Positions 36,553 to 47,700 of a stretch of DNA of 64,000 bases are shown piece by piece. The position numbers were made by a program, and so were the translations under genes. The DNA is from CAWGYT01 sp963826795 (GTDB taxonomy: Bacteria > Planctomycetota > Planctomycetia > Pirellulales > Pirellulaceae). Positions within the stretch are counted from its first letter, which is position 1. Each line of letters begins with the position of its first letter. Location of the stretch: NCBI GenBank assembly GCA_963826795.1, contig CAWGYT010000010.1:124001-188000 (forward strand). Reading direction: 5' to 3'. The notes under the pieces are model-generated. The model made no database searches. It saw only the letters and a list, made by a program, of their open reading frames with translations, and was not told the origin of the DNA.

Positions 36553-38661
36553 TCAAAGCTTGGGCGGTGGGCGACGCTTGACGGGCGGCTGAACGACGAC
36601 GGGACGATCGTTCTGCGGCGCCTGGTTGGGGTTGTTATTGTTGTTGGCCGCCAGTTGATCGCGCGGCGGCTCCAGTTCGGTGCGGTCTTCCTCCCACCGC
36701 CAGCCCATCGGTTGCTTGAGTTCGCGCTCGGCCAGTAAGGCCCAAGGGGTCCCCTGGTGCTCGCGGACGACGCGCTGAAGTAGCTCAAGGGCCAATTCGG
36801 CTTCTCGTTCGAGCCGACTTCCGACCGAGATCTGGTCGGCGGGCTGCAACTGCCAGGTATTGTTCCGGTCGTCTTGGAATTTCATGCCACGTTTGGCCTG
36901 GGCGAGCATCGAGTTGTAGCTCTCAGCCCGTACCTTGTTGGCCAAGACCCGCCCGAGTGCCAGGTCGTACCCGGCTTGCCAGCGCGGCACGATTTCGTTC
37001 ACGCGATCGGCCTCGCCGGATTTCAGAATTTCAGCCAGCTGCTGCAGCGCCGGCTCCAGACGGGCGGCCGCTTTCTGGGCTTCGGTCAGTTCGTTGGCCA
37101 GAGTCGCTTCGTTTCGTACGACAAACCGCCGTCGGGGCGTCTCGAGCGGCTGCAACCAGGAGGATTCGGCCGCCCGCAGCAGCGCGGCCCGCAGCGGTCG
37201 CTTCCGAACTCGTTCGGAATACTCCTGCGCCGACACGTACTCGGGCCGATAACGACGCATCACGTCCGGATCGAAAAAGGCCGCGAAATAGGCGGTGTAC
37301 GCGTTTGTCTCGCGGCGGCTGACGCGGCGTTCCAGCTGGCGATTCGGATGGACCGTGAAGTAGATCCCGCCCGTCTCGTAACACAATCGCGTCAACGCAA
37401 ACGGGCCGAAACCCGAGTCGATCGGCGCCTCGTCCTCACGAAAACCCGAGAGTTGCAGCTTGATCCGTTCGGTCAGCAGCGATTCGGGGCCTTGGTCGAC
37501 ACGTCCCCACTGCGGCGATTGGTCGTAAGTCGGATCGGGGTCGACCCACTTCACCAGCGTCTCGCGGCGACCGAAGGGAGCGGGCACACCGACGATATAA
37601 ACGGGGATTGCCAAGCGACGACAGATCGCCACGGTCGAGTCCAGCCCCTCTTGGTCGTCGCCCGCCTCATCGGTAAAGGCCACGAACATCACGTTACGGT
37701 GGAGCGTCGTCCGGTACTTGCGATAGCGCTGAGCCGCTTCTTGAAAGGCCGTAAAAACACGCTCGACCCCACTGTCATCCGGCTCGATTTCCGCCACGGC
37801 CTCTTGGATCATCGGCAGGTCGTCCGTAGGTTGGTCAACGGGAAAGTCCACCCGTGACCCAAACGAAACGACCGACGTTAGCAGCGGCTTGTCGGCATGC
37901 CGCACGAACGCCGCATCGCCACTGGCCTCGATCACGCCCAGTTCGTCGTAGACGCGATGGAATCGCTGGTTGATCTCCGCGCGCTGCATTTGCAGACTGC
38001 CCGAACGATCGAAAAACCAGACGACCAACGTCGGCTGCTCCTCGAGAGAAAGCAAGATTTCCTGCGTGATACGATCAATCGCACCGTCCGCACCGGCCAC
38101 CCCGACGCCCGCCGTACCTTTGATCGCCTGATTGAGGCTGGCCTGTGGCCCCGTCGTGACTTCGATGAACTCGCGCACTTCCAGCTGGCCGGTCGGCTGA
38201 GGTTCCAATTCCAGCGAGGGAATTTGGGGTGAATCCGGCATCACCAACTGGGCTGCCACCTGGCGATCGTCGATGCCGCCGAGCGACGTCGCGCCAATGT
38301 CCTCGCGGGGCGTCGGATCAAAATGGAACTCTTCGGGCACGACCTGTTCGAGCGTGGCCTCGTCGGGCAGGGGCGAGACCAAGACCAGCGCCGGAACGTG
38401 TTTCTGCACTTGAATCGAAAGAATGCTGATCGCGATCAGAAACGCGAAGTGCAGCAACAGACTAACCAGCCAGGGCGAAGCTTCGCCAACACTTCGATCG
38501 GTCGAATTCCTCGTTTCTGAGCTGGCAGGCTGACGGTCCGACATAAAAACTCGATCCCGCGGTCCACAGTCCTGGGGAACAGGGAAAACCGATCCCGCAG
38601 GGCCTTCCCGGCCCCCGACGCGGTTCGACATCTGCACTCCATTGTCGTTTGGCTGACTCAT
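36553..38661 (-). CDS. Membrane-anchored VWA-domain protein
   Basis: 702 residues. A single transmembrane segment at about 64-84 (WLVSLLLHFAFLIAISILSI) follows a polar N-terminus. A von Willebrand A domain begins near residue 210: TLVVWFFDRSGSLQMQRAEI carries the MIDAS DxSxS (Asp218, Ser220, Ser222), and SFGSRVDF, VMFVAFTDEAGDDQEGLDST and IPVYIVGVPAPFG complete the fold. The C-terminal third is helical and charged, with a low-complexity Asn/Pro tail (NNNNNPNQAPQNDRP). An in-frame ATG at 38544 gives a shorter start. Likely an envelope complex assembly factor; neither a secretion system nor a chelatase partner is visible nearby. Confidence 0.8.
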   Translation of the reverse strand: MSQPNDNGVQMSNRVGGREGPAGSVFPVPQDCGPRDRVFMSDRQPASSETRNSTDRSVGEASPWLVSLLLHFAFLIAISILSIQVQKHVPALVLVSPLPDEATLEQVVPEEFHFDPTPREDIGATSLGGIDDRQVAAQLVMPDSPQIPSLELEPQPTGQLEVREFIEVTTGPQASLNQAIKGTAGVGVAGADGAIDRITQEILLSLEEQPTLVVWFFDRSGSLQMQRAEINQRFHRVYDELGVIEASGDAAFVRHADKPLLTSVVSFGSRVDFPVDQPTDDLPMIQEAVAEIEPDDSGVERVFTAFQEAAQRYRKYRTTLHRNVMFVAFTDEAGDDQEGLDSTVAICRRLAIPVYIVGVPAPFGRRETLVKWVDPDPTYDQSPQWGRVDQGPESLLTERIKLQLSGFREDEAPIDSGFGPFALTRLCYETGGIYFTVHPNRQLERRVSRRETNAYTAYFAAFFDPDVMRRYRPEYVSAQEYSERVRKRPLRAALLRAAESSWLQPLETPRRRFVVRNEATLANELTEAQKAAARLEPALQQLAEILKSGEADRVNEIVPRWQAGYDLALGRVLANKVRAESYNSMLAQAKRGMKFQDDRNNTWQLQPADQISVGSRLEREAELALELLQRVVREHQGTPWALLAERELKQPMGWRWEEDRTELEPPRDQLAANNNNNPNQAPQNDRPVVVQPPVKRRPPPKL

Positions 38662-39077
38662 CCGACAAGTCGTCTTCGGCGCGGACCGGCACGACTTGGC
38701 GAGCTTCCTCCCATCTCAAAAACGGCTGAGAGATCGGAAAGTACTCCTGATCTCACTCTTTTGCCAAAACGCGACCGTTTGGTCAAAGATTCGGTGTCAA
38801 AAACCACTTGGCATCGCTTCTCCAAGGAAACGCCGCAGACGACGGTCAAGGGCGGCAACTCACTCTCACACCCCTATCGGGCGGGGGCGAAGCGGACGGC
38901 ATGCGTCGTTCACTTCGTTGACCCTTTCCACAGGACCATTTAGAGTAAGGGGGGTCATGGTCCTGTATCGACTCGTTGATTGTCCGCCCCTTCTTGTCAT
39001 TGCGGCCCGGTGGATTACGGTCGGCCCCGCCCAACTCCAACCGGCAGACAACCCCAGCAGACCGCGCTGGAGCTCGC
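38662..39077. other. Divergent intergenic region between the VWA and hydrolase-fold genes
   Basis: 416 bases. The plus-strand promoter is annotated separately; the minus-strand direction holds TTGAC-like boxes but no good -10 at proper spacing. No open frame with recognisable content. Confidence 0.5.
38918..38946 (+). promoter_or_regulatory. Promoter of the hydrolase-fold gene
   Basis: TTGACC (38918-38923) and TAGAGT (38941-38946) with a 17-base spacer; inferred start near 38953, leader about 125 nt. Confidence 0.5.
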
Positions 39078-40145
39078 ATGGTTTCGTTCGTATTCGCTCC
39101 GTCAAACCAAGTCCAGCCGCGCAATGGCTCGGGCCCTCGTCGCCACCCCTTGCGCCGACACCTCACGCGCGTCGGCGGGATCGTTATCGCGTTGATGCTG
39201 GGATTTTTCGCAGTCGGCGTCCGCGACAGTTCGGCTCAGGAGCTGCCAGCCAAAGCGTCGACACCACCGCAAGCTGCAGAGACCAAGCCGCTTCCTCCAC
39301 GGCGCGACCTGCAGCTGATCACCAAAGATGGGGTGCTGATTCATTGCAGCTATTTCGGAAGCAATCGAGGTCGCGAAGCGATTCCCATCATCTTGATCCA
39401 TGGCTGGTCCGGCCCGCTGGGTGCCGGCTCGCGGCGCGATCTATTGCCGCTGGCGGAAGAACTGCAACAGGCCGGACACGCCGTCGTGGTGACCGACCTG
39501 CGCGGACACGGGGATAGTGTCGAGCGCGAACTGGCAAACGAATCGACGGTCAAACTGGACCGAGACAAATTTCGCCCCGGGGACCTGCGCGATATGGCGC
39601 TGGATATCGAGGCGACGCGCTCGTTCTTGGTCGAGGAGAACAACGCGGGCCGGCTGAATCTGAATCTGCTTTGCGTCGTCGGGTTCGAGCTAGGATCAAT
39701 CGTCGCACTGAACTGGATTGACTACGACTGGAGCGTCCCGTCCTTTCCCACGCTCAAGCAAGGGCAGGACGTGAAGGGCTTTGTCTTGGTATCGCCGGAA
39801 CAAACTTGGAAGGGACTTACCGCTCGATCGGCCCTCGCTAACGACGCGGTCCGAAGCGACCTGTCGGCAATGATTATCGTCGGTCAAGGCGACCCCAGCG
39901 CCGCCTCCGGACGGCGGATCCACAATACCCTCAAGAGATCGCATCGTCCCGTCCCCGCGAATCCTCAGGACGCGGAACGATTTCAAGATCTGTTCCTGGT
40001 CGAACTCGATACGAGCCTCTCGGGGACGCGGCTGCTTGAACCCGCTGCCTTACAGGTCCCTGACCGGATCGCGGAATTCGTCAAGCGACGGTTGAGCAGC
40101 CAGCAAGACGTTTATCCCTGGCGAGACCGGTCGGTGGTGAAGTAG
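39078..40145 (+). CDS. Exported alpha/beta-hydrolase fold protein lacking the serine nucleophile
   Basis: 355 residues from ATG 39078, with GGAG nine bases upstream. A signal peptide or anchor (GGIVIALMLGFFAVGVRDSSAQ) is followed by an alpha/beta-hydrolase fold: IPIILIHGWSG (oxyanion-loop HGWSG), VVVTDLRGHGDS (the canonical strand-turn), then CVVGFELGSIVALNW. In active enzymes this elbow is GxSxG; here it is GFELG, with Glu204 at the nucleophile position, so classical serine-hydrolase activity is improbable. The C-terminus (DAERFQDLFLVELDTSLSGTRLLEP) could still bind ligands. It may be a structural or binding protein at the envelope. The gene at 40170 follows after 24 bases. Confidence 0.75.
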   Translation: MVSFVFAPSNQVQPRNGSGPRRHPLRRHLTRVGGIVIALMLGFFAVGVRDSSAQELPAKASTPPQAAETKPLPPRRDLQLITKDGVLIHCSYFGSNRGREAIPIILIHGWSGPLGAGSRRDLLPLAEELQQAGHAVVVTDLRGHGDSVERELANESTVKLDRDKFRPGDLRDMALDIEATRSFLVEENNAGRLNLNLLCVVGFELGSIVALNWIDYDWSVPSFPTLKQGQDVKGFVLVSPEQTWKGLTARSALANDAVRSDLSAMIIVGQGDPSAASGRRIHNTLKRSHRPVPANPQDAERFQDLFLVELDTSLSGTRLLEPAALQVPDRIAEFVKRRLSSQQDVYPWRDRSVVK

Positions 40146-40169
40146 TTCCAAGTTAGGGAAGGGAGTTGT

Positions 40170-41434
40170 ATGGATCGATCGTTTCATTCACGCCTCGGGA
40201 TCGTCGCTTGTGTGTTAGCGGGTGGCGTCATGTTGGGAGGTCGCTTCCTGCAAGCGGCCGGGACGTTGGAACTGAGCTACGACGCCTCCACCGGCTCGTT
40301 GACGTCAAACCCGACACCGCATGATCTGCGGATCACCTCTCCGGCCGGCCTGCTGACCCAATTGCCCACGATCGGGATTGAAGATTACTACGTCCATTTC
40401 CTCCGAGTCCTCCGTTCGGACGCCGATCAGCCGCTGGTCATGGGTCCCGTGTTCGAGCCGAACGTGCCCGTCGACCTGTTGATGCAGGATTTGTGCGTGA
40501 CGGCCATCAAAGATCCGGGCCCCAATGGCTTGCGAAACAATTTCTTTGACCCGGTCCTGCTCAACGGCCAAGTCCTTCACTCGGAACCTGCGGTGTGCGA
40601 ACGTCCGCCGCGCGAACTTCCTCCGTTTTCGGGTGAGCGGTCGGGAATCCTGCAGTATGACTCGCTGACCGGAGATTTACGTTTGCGGTCTCAGACTCCG
40701 ATCACGGCCCTTGAAATCCGCTCGCAGCAGCGGTGGTTTACGGGGACCCCGAACGAGGCGGAATTCCTTAATTTTTTTGACGTCGCCCGACCCGACAAAC
40801 TGTTTAAGCTTTGGAACTCCGGATTCGTCGAAGTCGATTACGGGCCCGTTGTTCAGCCCGGACTTCGCAACCACGAACTGCTCGAGGACATCTGCGTGTA
40901 TGGGGCCTGGCTGGGTGGCGGCATTGCCGAGTTGGATTACGCCTATCCCGATGCGGGAACAGTGCCGATCCAGCAATGTCCCGAAAGTGGTGGCGCAGGA
41001 AAGCCGCGTTAACCTTGGAGTACGACGAGTCGAACGGCGAGTTGGCCATCAACGCTTCCGAACTGAGTGACTTGGCCGTCCCGACCGGGGCGATTCCCGC
41101 GGAAAAGGCCCTCTTGCTCACGACGCTCGACCTGCGTTCCGAAAGCGGCATCTTCACAGGGCCCGACGCCCAAAATCTCGAGGGCTCGTACGACCAACAT
41201 TCGCCGTTTCGGATTCTGAAACAGGATCGGGACGGGTTCGGCTACGTGAATTTGGGCCACGTTCTGGCTCCCGGTCTCTCCCCCGAGTTCGTCATCGCGG
41301 ACCTGAAACTGGACGTCACGTTTCGGGACGGCAGCGGACTGGGCGTCGTGGACGTCGTCCCCGTCCCGGAACCCATGCACCTCGTGTGGTGGGCAGTCCC
41401 CCTCGTGCTATTCAGGCTCAGGTCGCGTCGCTAG
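40170..41434 (+). CDS. PEP-CTERM protein with three internal repeats (frameshift)
   Basis: A ribosome-binding site AAGGGAG precedes ATG 40170. Signal peptide FHSRLGIVACVLAGGVMLGGRFLQAA, then three repeats of about 100-130 residues that each open like TLELSYDASTGSLTSN, GILQYDSLTGDLRLRS and LTLEYDESNGELAINA and close with an LLxDLCV-like or FVIADLKL-like strand. A one-base loss in an A-run near 41003 shifts the frame; the -1 frame supplies the third repeat and the C-terminus VVPVPEPMHLVWWAVPLVLFRLRSRR, a PEP-CTERM signal (VPEP, helix, Arg cluster). The protein is therefore exported and recognised by an exosortase. About 421 residues. Function of the repeat unit unknown. Confidence 0.78.
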
Positions 41435-41570
41435 GGCCCCGCGCAGCGCCAAAACCGCAAATTCTGCCGCGGCACGCAACCGACGGCGGGTCGTCTCGTC
41501 GCGACCGGGTCGGTTCGCCCAGACATCGGCCGCGCTGCTCGTGGTCTGCCGCATTTCGGATCAGATTGCG

Positions 41571-41599
41571 CTGAACGATTGACGTTTTCTGATTATGAT
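41571..41599 (+). promoter_or_regulatory. Candidate promoter of the giant CotH protein gene
   Basis: CTGAAC (41571-41576) and TATGAT (41594-41599) with 17-base spacing. The inferred start, near 41606, leaves a leader of about 155 nt. The remainder of 41435-41762 shows no gene. Confidence 0.35.
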
Positions 41600-41762
41600 G
41601 ATCTGGTTAAGAAGGGCAGAGAAGTAGCGATACCTCGAGTCGGTTCACTCGCAACCGCAACCTGCCTGAGGCTTCGGCGCAACGTGCGCGTACGGGGCTA
41701 ACGACTCCTCGCGGGTCAATAATCCTTTTCCGAATTGGCGTCTCTGGGCAGGGTGATTGTCG

Positions 41763-44700
41763 ATGATGCGACGATCGCGCTGGGGCGGACGCGTTTTCAC
41801 GTCACGACAGAAAAGCAAATCCATGAAGCGGAATCGAAGAGGCGGGCGAGCGTCCTTGCGGCGTGGCCATTTCGAAACGTACGAGGGGCGATTGCTGTTG
41901 GCATCGGATCTCGTGATCTCGGAGTTCATGGCCGACAACGACGGCTATTTGGCCGACGAAGACGGCGAGTATTCCGACTGGATCGAGATCTTCAATCGAG
42001 GCTCGGACGACGAGTCGCTGCAAGGTTGGTACTTGACCGACGATCCGGATGAGCTCGACAAGTGGTCGTTTCCGAACGAAAGCCTGAGCGGCGGAAGTTT
42101 CCTGCTGGTGCGCGCTTCGGGCAAGGACCGCGCCGTCGCCGGACAGCCGCTGCATACCAACTTTGGTCTGAATGCGGATGGCGACTACCTGGCGTTGACG
42201 CGGCGCGTCCCTGACGCCGATGACCCCAACTTGATTGAGATCGTATCCGAGTACGCCCCCAGTTATCCGCAACAAGTCGCTGACGTTTCGTACGGCATCG
42301 GTCAGAGCGTCGAGATCGAAACCGTGCTTCCGGCGGGTCGCGACGCGCGGCTCTTTTTCCCGACAGACGATTCGTTGGGAACGGCCTGGACCGAGCCCGG
42401 CTTTGATGATACCGCGTGGATGCTTGGCACCAGCGCCCTCGGATACGAGTCGTCCGTGCCAGGCTTCACGGTCCAGGACGCCAAGTCGAGCGGCACGATC
42501 TCGAACATCGCTCAGGCCACGTCGGTCCTGTCAGGCGTCGGAAGGGCGAGCGAGACCGTGGCGATCACGCCGGTGGTCAATTTCTGGGACGCGGGGGGAG
42601 GAGGGAGTACCGGGAACTTTGGAAACCCGTCGGCATTTCCCAACGATTCGGCCGGAGATGACAACGATTTCGCAATTCGGGCAACGGGCACGGTCTTCAT
42701 TCCTTCCGCGGGAACCTGGACATTCGGGACCAACAGCGACGACGGTCTGAGGCTGTGGGTCGGCGACACGATGGTGATCAATGACGACGCGCTGCACGGC
42801 CCGGATAATCGCTTCGGACAGGTGACGCTTACCGAGGGCCCCCACCGCATCGAGCTGGTGTTCTTCGAGCGGGGTGGCGGGGCCGAGGTTGAATTGTTCG
42901 CGGCGTTCGGCCGTTACACGACCTTCAACCGCAACGCGTTCCAACTGGTCGGCGATACGGCCAGCGGTGGGCTCGCCGTGGAAACCATTCCGGGCGCCGG
43001 AGACAACACCGCCGGCGCGTTCGGTCCGCTGTTCGACACGGACGTCGGGGACGCGATGCTGGGCCAGGCAACCTCCGCGTACGTGCGTGTTCCTTTCGTC
43101 GTTTTCGACCCGAACGCCTGGTCGTCGCTGTCGCTGCGGATGAACTACGACGACGGTTTCGTCGCTTACTTGAATGGCGTCGAGATCGCGCGGCGGAATG
43201 CACCCGAAACGCCCACCTTTAGCTCAACTGCTCTCCAAGATCGCGTTGAGGAATCGGCCCGGTTGACCGAGAACATCGATGTGTCGGCGCATCTGGATCT
43301 GCTTCAGCCCGGAGCCAACCTGCTCGCCGTGCATGCGCTGAACGATTCGATCGACAGCGACGAGTTTCTGCTCGTCGCGGAGCTGGCCGAAATCACGGTA
43401 ACGGATGAGACCGCGGTCTACTTTACCGACCCGACACCTGGAACGTTCAACGCGGCGACCGGCGTCGAAGGTTTCTTGCTGGACGAAATCAGCTTCAGTC
43501 AGCCGCACGGATTCTACGAAGCGGCGTTCGACCTGAACCTGAATTCGCTGACCGCAGGCACCACGATTCGCTACACGACGGATGGGACAGAGCCGACCGC
43601 AAACCACGGATCGATTTATAGCGCACCGATCTCGATCGGCAGCACAACGACCGTTCGAGCGCGGGCCTTCAAGGACAACGTCAGTCCCTCCAACGTGGCG
43701 ACCGCGACCTACTTGTTCCTGGACGATATCGTTCGCCAATCGCCGACCGGCACCGCCCCCGAGGGTTTTCCCACGTCTCGGAACATCAACGGTCAGCTGC
43801 TGGATTACGGCATGGATCCGGACATCGTCAACAGCGCCACCTGGGGGCCACAGCTGACCGCCGCGCTCACCCAGGTTCCCTCGATGTCGATCGTGATGGA
43901 CATCGACGATCTGCTCAGCAGCTCGACCGGTATCTACACGCACGCGGGAAATCATGGACGGGCGTGGGAGCGGCCCATCTCGCTCGAGTTAATCCAACCG
44001 GATGGATCGGAGGGATTCCAGATCAACGCCGGGCTGCGAATCCGTGGCGGCTTCAGCCGTAGCAATGACAATCCCAAACACGCCTTCCGCTTGTTTTTCC
44101 GCAATGAATACGGTGAAGGCAAGCTGAACGCGCCGCTGTTCGGCGACGAAGGCGTGGACGAATTTGACGGCATCGATCTCCGAACCACGCAGAACTACTC
44201 GTGGGCCTTCCAGGGTAGCGGTCAAAACGCGTTTGTGCGGGACGTCTTTTCACGCGATCTTCAGCGTGAGATGGGCCAGCCCTACACGCGAAGTCGATAC
44301 TACCACCTTTACATCAATGGCCAATACTGGGGACTTTATCAGACGCAGGAACGATCGGAGGCCAGCTACGCGGCAAGCTATTTCGGCGGAGATCCCGAAG
44401 ATTATGACGTCGTGAAGTCCGCCGGTAGCAGCGGAGGTTACCAGAACGAGGCCACCGACGGCGACATGAACGCCTATGAACGGCTGGCGGATTACTTCTA
44501 TCAAAGCGGTGGCCTGAGCGATTCGCGGATGTCCGACTACTGGAAGGCCCAGGGAATGAATCCCGATGGGACGCGCAACGCGGATTATGAACGGCTGTTG
44601 GACGTCGATAACCTGATCGACTACATGATCATCACGTATTACACCGGAGACCGAGATGGACCGGCATCTCGTTTTGTCACCGGACGCGTGAACAATTACT

Positions 44701-47700
44701 TTGCGATCTTCAACCGCGAGAACCCCGACGGCTTCAAGTTCTTCGAGCACGACAGCGAGCATTCGTTGGACACGGGCGATTCCAATATGGTGACTCCGCT
44801 CTCCAGCGGCGGCAACAACTTTACGTATTTCAATCCGCACTGGATGCACGAACGATTGGCCGCCACGAACTCGGAGTACCGTCAGCGATTCTCGGATCGC
44901 GTGTACCAGCACTTCTTCGACGACGGGCCGTTGACCGAGGCCAACGCGACGCGGCTGATCGACCAGCGGGCCGCCGAATTCGACATGGCGATCATTGCCG
45001 AATCGGCGCGGTGGGGCGACGCCAAGCAGGGGACGCCCTTTACCAAGAATAACTGGCAGAGCGCCGTGAACTCCGCGCGTCGTTTCCTGCAGGGCCGGTC
45101 CGACCAGGTGCTGCAGCAGTTTCGCAGCCAAGGTTGGTATACCGACGCGAAACCGGCTCAGTTCACGGTCAACGGCGCCCCCTCCTCCGGCGCGGTCATC
45201 GAACCGAACGACGCGATCGGCATGTTCTCCGAGGCCTCCACGATTTTCCAGCCGATCGTCCCGGCGGGCTCGACGTGGAAGTACCTCGCGGACGGATCGA
45301 ATCAGGGGACGGCCTGGCGCGATCCCGATTTCTCCGACGCCACCTGGTCCAGCGGGCCAGCGCAATTGGGTTACGGTGACGGAGATGAATCCACGGTGAT
45401 CCCCTGTGGCCCGACCGCGCCCAATTGCAGCGGCAACCGTTACATCACCAGCTATTTTCGCCACGAGTTCACGGTCGCCAATCCCGCCAGCTTTCCCGTG
45501 TTGAAGGTCAGCTTACAGCGCGATGACGGGGCGGCAGTTTACCTGAATGGTCAAGAGATCGCGCGCAGTAACCTGGCTTCCAACGCCGGCTACAACGACG
45601 CAGCCAGCGCCGTGGTCGGTGGCGGCGATGAGTCCACGTTCTTTGATTTTGAGGTCGATGCGCGTCTGCTCAGGGCCGGACGCAACGTCTTGGCCGTCGA
45701 ATTGCATCAACAGAGCGTCAACAGCTCGGACGTGAGTTTCGACCTCGCGTTGTCCGGCGGCAGCCTGACGCCCGGCGCAGGCACGATCTACTACACACTG
45801 GACGGCACCGATCCGCGCGCCCAGGGCGGTCAGCCCAGCTCCACGGCGGTCCTCTACGACGGCGTTCCCTTTCAACTTCCCGGCTCGCGGACACTCACGG
45901 CCCGGGCCCTCGACGGCGGCCAGTGGAGTCCGGTTCGGCAGGCCCGGTTCTTGCTCGATCCGCCCGCCGACGCGGACACGTTGCGAATCACGGAAATCAA
46001 TTACCATCCCCACGACGCCCTTCCGCAATTTGGCGAAGCGGACGTCTCGGCCGACGAGTTCGAATTCGTCGAACTCATGAACATCGCCAACGAGACGATC
46101 GACCTGACCGACGTCCAATTCGTGCAGGTGCCGGTCGAAGGATCCGACGAAGGGATTGTGTTCCGCTTTGCCACCCAGACGCTCGAGCCCGGCGAGCGAA
46201 TCGTGGTGGTGAAGAACCGCGCCGCCTTCGCGTCACGTTACGGTACAGAAATCCGCATTGCCGAAGCGGCCGACGCGGCGTTGGGCACGGGCACGTTTGC
46301 CGGTTCGCTTCGCAACGCCGGCGAACGGCTGACTCTGGTCGATGCAACGGACGTCACGATTCAGCAATTCGACTACGACGACACAGGCAATTGGCCCGGA
46401 CGCGCTGACGGCGGCGGCAGTTCGCTGGAGGTCGTCGACGTGTTGGGAGACTACGCCCGTGCCTCGAACTATCGGAACAGCAACGAATTCGGAGGCTCAC
46501 CGGGCCAAGCTGGCACGGGAGCCGTCGGCAGCGTCGTCATTAACGAACTGCTCACGCATACCGATCTGCCGCAAATCGATGCGATTGAGCTGTTCAATCC
46601 GACCGGTCAGGCGATCCCGATTGCGAACTGGTATGTGAGCGATGGCAGCGACGACTACTTTCGCTACAGGATTGCGGCGAATCAGCCGACACTTGCCGCC
46701 GGCGGTTACCTGGTGCTGGATGAAATTCAGCTGGGGTTTGGCTTCCGAGGTGAGTCGTCCGATGACGCCTGGTTGATCGAGGCGGACGCGGCTGGCCACC
46801 CGGTCCGATTCGCCGATCACGTGGAATTCGGCGCCGCCCAGAATGGCGTCTCGCTGGGGCGCTGGCCAAACGGCCAGGGAGATCTTTTCCCGATGGAGAC
46901 CGTGACGTTTGGCTTCGCCAATTCAGGTCCACTTGTGCCCGCCATCGTCGTCAGTGAGGTGCACTACGCGCCGCAGGAAGCCGGCGAGGCAGATCCGCTC
47001 ACGACCTCAGAACGTGAATTCGTCGAGTTGTGGAATCCGAGCGCGGCGTCACAAGACGTCGATCATTGGCGTCTGGATCGAGCCGCCGACTTTGCGTTTC
47101 CCCCGGGAACACGGCTCGCGCCCGGCGAGCGCGTGGTCGTGGTGGCATTCGATCCCGTCGCCCAACCCGCCAAGGCGGCCGCATTTCGAACGCTTTACGG
47201 GATGGATACAAACGCCCGGATCTTCGGTCCGTTTGACGGTGTCCTGGACAACGCTGGCGAGCGGCTCGAGTTGGAACGCCCCGAAGACGTAATGCAGTTG
47301 GGGCTGGGATACGTGCTGGTCGACCGCGTGGACTACGCCCCGACCTCGCCCTGGCCCGACGTTTCGGAAAACGGACAATCGCTCAACCGACAAGCGGCCG
47401 ACGCCTACGGGGATTTTCCCGCGAGCTGGGTTGCGGCGACACCTTCGCCCGGAAGGGGTGAGTCCGTCAGCATTCCCGGCGATTTCAATGGAGACGGGCA
47501 AGTCGACATCAGCGACGTCAACTTGCTTTGCCTTGCAGTGCGAGGGCAGGGGAGTGATTCCCGATTCGATCTGAATCGCGATTCGGTGATTGGCTTTGAC
47601 GACATGGAGTTTCTGATTCGTGACATCCTCCGCACGTCGTTCGGGGACGCGGATCTGAATGGCGTCTTTGACTCGTCCGATCTGATCATCGTGTTCCAGG

